Assembly: GCA_002371335.1 (NCBI GenBank)
Contig: DFHP01000020.1
Coordinates: 1 to 11,873 of the forward strand
Reading direction: 5' to 3'
DNA: 11,873 nucleotides
Source: Eubacterium sp. UBA3720
Lineage (GTDB): Bacteria > Bacillota > Clostridia > Lachnospirales > Lachnospiraceae
Shown: piece by piece, positions 7,675 to 11,873 of the stretch
How the letters are laid out: each line of letters begins with the position of its first letter
Position numbering within the stretch: the first letter of the stretch is position 1
The notes under the pieces: generated by a model
Seen by the model: the letters and a program-made list of their open reading frames with translations, nothing else
Databases searched by the model: none
What the model was told of the DNA's origin: nothing
Translations under genes and position numbers: made by a program

Positions 7675-8952
7675 TCACTCTTTTACGATCACTGAGACCC
7701 CGTCAGGAATCACTGTGACGGTGTAGTCGTCTCTGCCGATCAGAGCTGCGGCCTTTTCCATTGCTTCTTCAACGCTGTGAGCCGGTATCATGTGCAGATC
7801 GTCAACAGTCTGATCGTCGCAGTCGGATACAAAAATAACGGTTGCTTTCATTAGCAGTCTTGCAAAGATCTGCGACTGCCACTGATCGATGATGGTATCC
7901 TCCGGTTTGGTGGCCAGAAATCCGCGCATCATTTTTTGAAGATTGCGTTCGTTTTTGAATGTTTCATGAAAAGACTTGCCGCCGTCGCCGTCATTTGCTC
8001 GGGAAAGCATTACGATCACGCCGCCTTTTTTTACGGTCGCTTCAGCTGCGGTCATTCCTTTGACTGACTGATATATGTTCTGGTCGAGAGGATACCCTCC
8101 GTTGGTGGAGACTACGATATCCGCGGGGATGGCGTTGACCCGGCATTTAGAAGCCAGAAAATCCCTGCCGACGCGATGCGCCAGGTCACAGTCGCCTGCC
8201 GCTGCGAATATGGGTTCGTGATCTGCGTCGATCACGACGTTTACGATGAAGTCAAGCCTGGCGGCGCGCGCGGCATAGAGCATATCGTCGTGGATCGGAT
8301 TGCCGTTGATCACGCCGGTCCTTGCGTTTGGATCTGCGATAAAACCTGCGTTGTGGTTATACATTACGGTCTCGCGGCTGGCTATGCCGGGCAGTACACT
8401 TTTTCTTCCACCGGAGAATCCGGCGAAGAAGTGGGGCTCTATGAATCCTTCTGCCACAAGGAGATCTGCATCTGTCGCGATACGGTTCAGGATAAGATTG
8501 CCGCCGGAGGGAAGCTTACCCAGAGAAACATACTTGGATTTATCATCGCAGTCATGAACAATGATTTTTTCGCTGTCCATGATCTCGTCGCCATATTTTT
8601 CGCGAAGCTCGTCCGGCGTAGTCAGACGATGCAGACCCGTGGAGACAAGGATCGTGATATCCGCGTCAGGATTTCCCAGACGTATCTCTTTCAGGATCAG
8701 GGGCATCATTATGTGGCTTGGAACAGGGCGCGTATGATCGGAAGAGATCACGACGATGTTCTTTTTGCCGACGGCCATATCGCAGAGTCTCGGTGATCCG
8801 ATCGGGTGTTCAAGAGCTTCCTGTATCAGTGAAGCTCCGTCCTTATCGGGATGGTAGCTGTGCAGTTCGGAGAGCAGCACGCCGGCAAAATGCTCTTCTT
8901 CGATCTGCAGGATTCTTTTTTCTTTGCCGTAGGGTAACTGGAATTCTTTCAT
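7675..8952 (-). CDS. larA: LarA-family nickel-pincer 2-hydroxyacid racemase/epimerase
   Basis: Cytoplasmic enzyme of 425 residues, predicted to invert the C2 stereocentre of a 2-hydroxyacid by hydride transfer on the nickel-pincer nucleotide (NPN) cofactor. The alignable active-site residues fall at the same numbers as in the Thermoanaerobacterium lactate racemase: R75 in SDHTRPVP, H108 in TGLHRLTT, H174 in EPHFFAGF, K184 in GGRKSVLPG (the lysine that carries the cofactor in LarA), H200 in YNHNAGF (nickel ligand), Y294/Q295/K298 in NIYQSVKG and W358. A functional enzyme is therefore expected. Homologues act on lactate, malate, phenyllactate, hydroxyglutarate or gluconate, so lactate cannot be assumed. 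The cofactor genes larB, larC and larE are not in the window and would have to be elsewhere. The start follows AAGGAGGTCATC. It is first in an operon with the KdgT-like permease and divergent from the regulator gene. Confidence 0.88.
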   Translation of the reverse strand: MKEFQLPYGKEKRILQIEEEHFAGVLLSELHSYHPDKDGASLIQEALEHPIGSPRLCDMAVGKKNIVVISSDHTRPVPSHIMMPLILKEIRLGNPDADITILVSTGLHRLTTPDELREKYGDEIMDSEKIIVHDCDDKSKYVSLGKLPSGGNLILNRIATDADLLVAEGFIEPHFFAGFSGGRKSVLPGIASRETVMYNHNAGFIADPNARTGVINGNPIHDDMLYAARAARLDFIVNVVIDADHEPIFAAAGDCDLAHRVGRDFLASKCRVNAIPADIVVSTNGGYPLDQNIYQSVKGMTAAEATVKKGGVIVMLSRANDGDGGKSFHETFKNERNLQKMMRGFLATKPEDTIIDQWQSQIFARLLMKATVIFVSDCDDQTVDDLHMIPAHSVEEAMEKAAALIGRDDYTVTVIPDGVSVIVKE

Positions 8953-8983
8953 GATGACCTCCTTTTCTGTTTGAAATTTGAGA

Positions 8984-9099
8984 GGTAATTGTGAAACTCA
9001 GCAGGATGGGAAATTTTTGTGAATACATAGAAGTTCTTTGCGCGGAAGCCGTTTGAATCGTCACACATTTTCCAAACCACATGGAGTTTCACAATTACC
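8984..9099. repeat. 16-bp perfect inverted repeat, 84-base spacer
   Basis: GGTAATTGTGAAACTC (8984-8999) is the exact reverse complement of 9084-9099. Each arm contains one TGTGAAAC half-site. The larA start codon is 32 bases outside the near arm. Possible roles are paired operators bound with DNA looping (100 bases arm to arm, about 9.5 helical turns), a large stem in the larA leader RNA, or terminal repeats of a tiny transposon-like element. No target-site duplication is visible outside the arms. Confidence 0.8.
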
Positions 9100-9168
9100 G
9101 TTTAAAATTGAAACGGGATATTCGGGCTTTATGACTGGAAAAATCGCCATAGCCCTGTTATTTTGTTG

Positions 9169-9198
9169 ATTATATCCAATCTGGTTTTTCCACACTAC
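9169..9198 (-). promoter_or_regulatory. Possible activator-dependent promoter for larA-kdgT
   Basis: On the - strand a perfect TATAAT occupies 9174-9169. A 17-base spacer places the -35 hexamer at 9197-9192, where TAGTGT is a poor match to TTGACA. A weak -35 with a good -10 suits an activated promoter, and the GTTTCA-ATA-TGAAAC palindrome (9218-9232) would be centred near -63, a normal activator position. If correct, the larA leader would be about 210 bases long and include the 16-bp inverted repeat. The support is only this pattern. Confidence 0.3.
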
Positions 9199-9217
9199 CC
9201 GGCGGAACGGAAGGAAC

Positions 9218-9254
9218 GTTTCAATATGAAACCCTTTGTGTTTAAATATGAAAC
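9218..9254. promoter_or_regulatory. Phased TGAAAC operator array
   Basis: GTTTCA-ATA-TGAAAC (9218-9232) is a perfect palindrome. The direct repeat AATATGAAAC recurs at 9223-9232 and 9245-9254, exactly 22 bases apart, or about two helical turns, so proteins at both would lie on the same DNA face. More TGAAAC/GTTTCA copies lie at 8992-8997, 9086-9091 and 9109-9114. The PrpR-like protein encoded next door is the natural candidate binder, by inference. Confidence 0.5.
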
Positions 9255-9278
9255 GCTTTTTTGCGCCATAGGATGAAA

Positions 9279-9318
9279 GTGTCAAAAGTCCCTCGTTCAG
9301 AAATTGTAGTTTTGACAC
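9279..9318. repeat. 9-bp inverted repeat GTGTCAAAA / TTTTGACAC
   Basis: GTGTCAAAA (9279-9287) and TTTTGACAC (9310-9318) are perfect reverse complements separated by 22 bases. Each arm contains a TTGACA hexamer, one on each strand, but neither has a recognisable -10 at the right distance, so I do not call promoters. Its place upstream of the regulator gene suggests a second operator type, perhaps for autoregulation. Confidence 0.5.
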
Positions 9319-9325
9319 CCGAATC

Positions 9326-9369
9326 GCCATAGGAAATTGCGTCAATTCCTATGGCACAAACCCTGCGGA
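9326..9369. repeat. Hairpin element, copy 2 (regulator leader)
   Basis: GCCATAGGAAATTG (9326-9339) pairs with CAATTCCTATGGC (9343-9355) around a 3-base loop with one bulged A, followed by ACAAACCCTGCGGA. It matches the element at 4943-4986 in stem core and 3' tail. Here it sits in the probable leader of the regulator mRNA and ends against the ribosome binding site (GGAGG 9372-9376). It could end transcripts entering from upstream or affect translation. The element is reused in two very different positions. Confidence 0.7.
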
Positions 9370-9387
9370 AAGGAGGACAAAGAAGAC

Positions 9388-11202
9388 ATGCTTCAGAAGG
9401 ACAGGATAAAGATATTAGTTGTCGCTCCCTATAACGGAATGGTTAATTTAGTGCGGGCGTATGCTTTGTCCAGACAGGATGTGCGCATTGATGTTAAACT
9501 GGGGAACCGCGAGGAAGGCGCCGGGATCGCAAAGATATATGAAGATGATTACGACGTTTTTCTTTCCAGAGCGCAGACAGCGGAACTGATCACGCGTGCG
9601 GTTGCCAAAAAAGTGATAGATATTGGTATTGGTTACGATGATCTGCTGCGATGCATCATGATGGCAAAGAAGACAAAAACAAAGTTCTGCCTGGCGGGAC
9701 ATTCTTCGCTCATGAAGCCTGCCAGGATGCTGCTTGAGCTGCTGGAGATGGATATGCCCGCGATCAATACGGAAGACAGCCAGGAGGCGGCCCGGGCCGT
9801 GGAACGAATGAGAGAAGAAGGTTATGAGACGGTGATCTGTGATATGATCCCCCTGAACTATGTGAGAGACGCGGGGATGGTGCCGATTCTGGTCATGAAC
9901 GGAACTGACAGTATCAGAGTTGCGGTGGACCAGGCAATCGCGTACTTCAGGGACAACATTGATTCACGTAAAAACATATCTCTTCAGACACAGATCATTG
10001 CCCAGAGCGGAATGGATTATCTGGTGCTCGACGAGAAAGGAGAGGAAGTGTTTACCTGCTTTCGTGACCAGACTGAGCTTCCCGGGATCAGAAGGAAGCT
10101 TAGAAAGGAGCTCACGGACAGTCTGCAGACGAAAAGCAGGTCGTTTTTTATCAAGTGGAAAAAAGAACTATACTCGATAAGATCGGTTCTGATCGATGAA
10201 GAGGATTCTCCCCGGGTCATTTTTTGCGTGGAGAAAAACCGGATACCACAGATCTATATGAAGTATGGGATCATGATCCTGAACAGAAAAGACGCGGAAA
10301 AAAGCTTCCGTAACAGCTTTATTTCAAACACGCAGCTGGCGAGAAACGCGTCCGGGGAGTTACGAAACCGCAGAGACGTTTTTTCGGGGGTCATGATCAC
10401 GGGAGAATACGGCTCGGAAAAGGATAAATTCGCGCATATGATATACGCCAGAGGTCCGGGCACGGAACGGCCGCTCTACATGATCAACTGCTCTCTGATC
10501 AATGATAAGAGCTGGCGTTTTTTGCTGGGAAACTATAATTCACCGTTTGTCGATAATGGAAACACGATATATATTGCTAATCTGAATGCGCTCAGTAAAG
10601 AGCGGTCCAGGCAATTACTGTCCGTTATCCTGGAAACCAGGATGCATCAGCGAAATCATATGATCTTTTCATGTGTGAGGGAGGCGGGCGGGGAGCTGCC
10701 CCACGAAGCGCTTGAATATACGAATGCGCTTGGAGCTGCGGTCAAACCTATCCCGCCTCTGCGCGAGCAGAAAGAAGATATTATTTCGGGGGCAAATTTA
10801 TATATCGGCACTTTAAATGGAAAAATGGGAAAAGAGATCGTAGGTTTGACGGATGACGCGGCGCAGAGGCTGATAGATTATGACTGGCCTTATAACAGCG
10901 TTCAGTTCGAACGTGTGCTAAGGGAGGCGGTGCAGATGTGTGATGAGCCGTATATTTCCTGTGATCTGATAGAGACGGCGATCGAGAAAGAAAAGGTATT
11001 TACTTCCTGCGGAAGCGGATCGATCCTGCCCGTTCGAGGTCTGATACAGACAGAAATTGATATAACGCGTACGCTGGATGAGATCAACAGAGAGATCGTC
11101 AGGCTCGTACTGGACATGTGCGGAGGAAATCATACGAAGGCGGCGGACAGACTCGGGATAAGCCGCACGACACTTTGGAGACTGGAAAAGCAAAGAACAT
11201 AA
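9388..11202 (+). CDS. PrpR_N/Fis-family transcriptional regulator with degenerate sigma-54 AAA+ domain
   Basis: Probable substrate-sensing regulator of the divergent genes, 604 residues. Domains: PrpR_N sensor (about 5-190, ILVVAPYNGM start), a PAS-like segment (about 200-290), an AAA+ sigma-54-interaction-type domain (about 310-525) and a C-terminal Fis-type HTH (about 562-602, NHTKAADRLGISRTTLWRLE). The AAA+ part is decayed: the Walker A region reads GEYGSEKD, the GAFTGA loop that contacts sigma-54 is absent, and Walker B reads NTIYIANLN without its acidic residues. PPLREQKEDI is preserved. It probably binds a small acid through PrpR_N and acts on the vegetative polymerase, as TyrR does, but this is inference. 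A TTG at 9337 is open in frame, but ATG 9388 follows AAAGGAGG with 11 bases of spacing and begins at the family N-terminus. The glycerate kinase follows 17 bases after the stop. Confidence 0.85.
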   Translation: MLQKDRIKILVVAPYNGMVNLVRAYALSRQDVRIDVKLGNREEGAGIAKIYEDDYDVFLSRAQTAELITRAVAKKVIDIGIGYDDLLRCIMMAKKTKTKFCLAGHSSLMKPARMLLELLEMDMPAINTEDSQEAARAVERMREEGYETVICDMIPLNYVRDAGMVPILVMNGTDSIRVAVDQAIAYFRDNIDSRKNISLQTQIIAQSGMDYLVLDEKGEEVFTCFRDQTELPGIRRKLRKELTDSLQTKSRSFFIKWKKELYSIRSVLIDEEDSPRVIFCVEKNRIPQIYMKYGIMILNRKDAEKSFRNSFISNTQLARNASGELRNRRDVFSGVMITGEYGSEKDKFAHMIYARGPGTERPLYMINCSLINDKSWRFLLGNYNSPFVDNGNTIYIANLNALSKERSRQLLSVILETRMHQRNHMIFSCVREAGGELPHEALEYTNALGAAVKPIPPLREQKEDIISGANLYIGTLNGKMGKEIVGLTDDAAQRLIDYDWPYNSVQFERVLREAVQMCDEPYISCDLIETAIEKEKVFTSCGSGSILPVRGLIQTEIDITRTLDEINREIVRLVLDMCGGNHTKAADRLGISRTTLWRLEKQRT

Positions 11203-11219
11203 GAACGGAGGAAAAAGCT

Positions 11220-11873
11220 ATGAAGTTTGTTTTGATCCCGGATTCATTCAAGGGGACACTTTCATCAGAACAGATCTGCAGGGTGATGAAAGAGAGGATA
11301 CAAAAGCATCTGCCCGGAAGCGACTGTCTGGTTATACCGGTGGCGGATGGAGGAGAGGGCAGCGTGGATGCGTTCATAACAGCGCTTGGAGGAGAAAAGA
11401 TATATCTTCCCGTAAAGGATCCGTATTTTGAAGAGATGGAGGCGTACTATGGCCTGATCGACAATGGAGAAACAGCGGTCATTGAGATGGCGGCCTGTGC
11501 CGGTCTGCCGTTGGTGGAAGACAGAAAGAATCCGAAACTGACTACCACTTACGGGGTGGGAGAGCTGATCCTGGACGCGGCAAAGCGGGGAGTAAAGAAA
11601 ATTATTGTCGGTCTTGGAGGATCTTCTACAACTGACGCGGGTATGGGCGCGGCCGCCGCAGTGGGCGTGCGGTTCTTTAATTCACAGGGAAGAGCTTTTG
11701 TGCCGACCGGCGGAACGATGAAAGATGTCTGGAGGATCGAACTTGCCTCCCGGGATAAGGCCCTTGAAGGAGTAGAGATCGTGACAATGTGCGATATCGA
11801 TAATCCGATGTATGGAGAGAAAGGCGCGGCGTATGTTTTCGGACCGCAGAAGGGCGCGGACAAAACGATGGTC
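11220..11873 (+). CDS. Glycerate kinase, type 1 (partial, 3' end beyond window)
   Basis: The first 218 residues of an ATP-dependent glycerate kinase, cut by the window end; the family usually has about 370-380 residues. The enzyme phosphorylates D-glycerate, in this class usually to 2-phosphoglycerate, linking sugar-acid breakdown to lower glycolysis. Visible signatures are PDSFKGTLSS (7-16), ADGGEGSVDAF (42-52), the glycine-rich GLGGSSTTDAGMGAA (131-145), CDIDNPMYG (191-199) and GPQKGAD (208-214). The frame is open to the end with no defect. The start follows CGGAGGAAAAAGCT and lies 17 bases behind the regulator stop, so the two are very likely cotranscribed. Being in the same module as a KdgT-type permease and a LarA homologue suggests that glycerate, or a sugar acid cleaved to it, is the compound handled. 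Confidence 0.92.
   Translation, partial: MKFVLIPDSFKGTLSSEQICRVMKERIQKHLPGSDCLVIPVADGGEGSVDAFITALGGEKIYLPVKDPYFEEMEAYYGLIDNGETAVIEMAACAGLPLVEDRKNPKLTTTYGVGELILDAAKRGVKKIIVGLGGSSTTDAGMGAAAAVGVRFFNSQGRAFVPTGGTMKDVWRIELASRDKALEGVEIVTMCDIDNPMYGEKGAAYVFGPQKGADKTMV

Larger units (their letters stand above)
8953..9387. promoter_or_regulatory. Divergent control region between larA and the regulator gene
   Basis: This 435-base region must hold the promoters of both transcription units. It has no credible gene. It contains a long inverted repeat (8984-9099), a short hairpin CCGTTT/AAACGG (9098-9116), a GTTTCA-ATA-TGAAAC palindrome (9218-9232), a further phased TGAAAC site (9249-9254), a 9-bp inverted repeat (9279-9287/9310-9318), three direct copies of CGCCATAG (9145, 9264, 9325) and a dispersed hairpin element (9326-9369). 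Such density of symmetric sites fits control by the adjacent Fis-family regulator. Which site it binds is inference. Confidence 0.7.

Noticed and set aside
9312..9340. Sigma-70 promoter for the regulator from TTGACA at 9312
   Set aside because: At 16-18 bases of spacing the -10 hexamers (AAATTG, AATTGC, ATTGCG) do not resemble TATAAT.
9352..9366. Sigma-54 -24/-12 promoter match (TGGCAC-N5-CTGC) just before the regulator gene
   Set aside because: It is part of the dispersed hairpin element, whose other copy lacks the match. Transcription from it would start beyond the ribosome binding site. The adjacent regulator has no GAFTGA loop.
9337..9387. TTG start giving a 17-residue N-terminal extension of the regulator
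   Set aside because: The extension encodes the hairpin tail and the ribosome binding site. ATG 9388 has the proper AAAGGAGG spacing.

Overview
The window looks like a piece of a Gram-positive anaerobe chromosome of the Lachnospiraceae/Clostridia type. The grounds are strong AGGAGG-type ribosome binding sites, moderate GC content, a split fructose-family PTS with a PRD-type activator, a Sec/lipobox lipoprotein, and a PrpR_N-type Fis-family regulator. This placement is inference from family content and style; no marker gene is present.

Region 1 (1-3928): a PTS locus on the + strand. A 624-residue PRD/EIIB/EIIA activator with DNA-binding helix-turn-helix domains (66-1940) precedes separate EIIA (2035-2493), EIIB (2497-2820) and EIIC (2813-3877) genes of the fructose family, closed by a clear intrinsic terminator (3896-3928). 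No catabolic enzyme accompanies the transporter here, so its sugar is unknown.

Region 2 (3929-6293): a single acidic lipoprotein of unknown function (+) converges on a PaaK/CapK-like AMP-forming ligase (-). Between them is a hairpin element (4943-4986) that recurs, hairpin plus 3' tail, in front of the regulator gene at 9326-9369.

Region 3 (6294-6678): about 385 bases without a gene, full of small hairpins and containing one 16-bp perfect inverted repeat (6450-6465 / 6526-6541). It may be the remains of a mobile element or a structured RNA.

Region 4 (6679-11873): a divergent module. On the - strand, a LarA-family nickel-pincer 2-hydroxyacid racemase/epimerase is followed by a KdgT-family permease. 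On the + strand, a PrpR_N/Fis-family regulator is followed by a type-1 glycerate kinase that runs off the window. The 435-bp divergent intergenic region contains repeated TGAAAC/GTTTCA sites, a 16-bp perfect inverted repeat and other symmetric elements. The simplest reading is a substrate-induced pathway in which the permease imports a hydroxy or keto sugar acid, the LarA homologue inverts its C2 centre, and glycerate kinase feeds the product into lower glycolysis. The regulator has an AAA+ domain that has lost the GAFTGA loop and the Walker B acid, so it probably does not work through sigma-54. The exact substrate cannot be read from the sequence.
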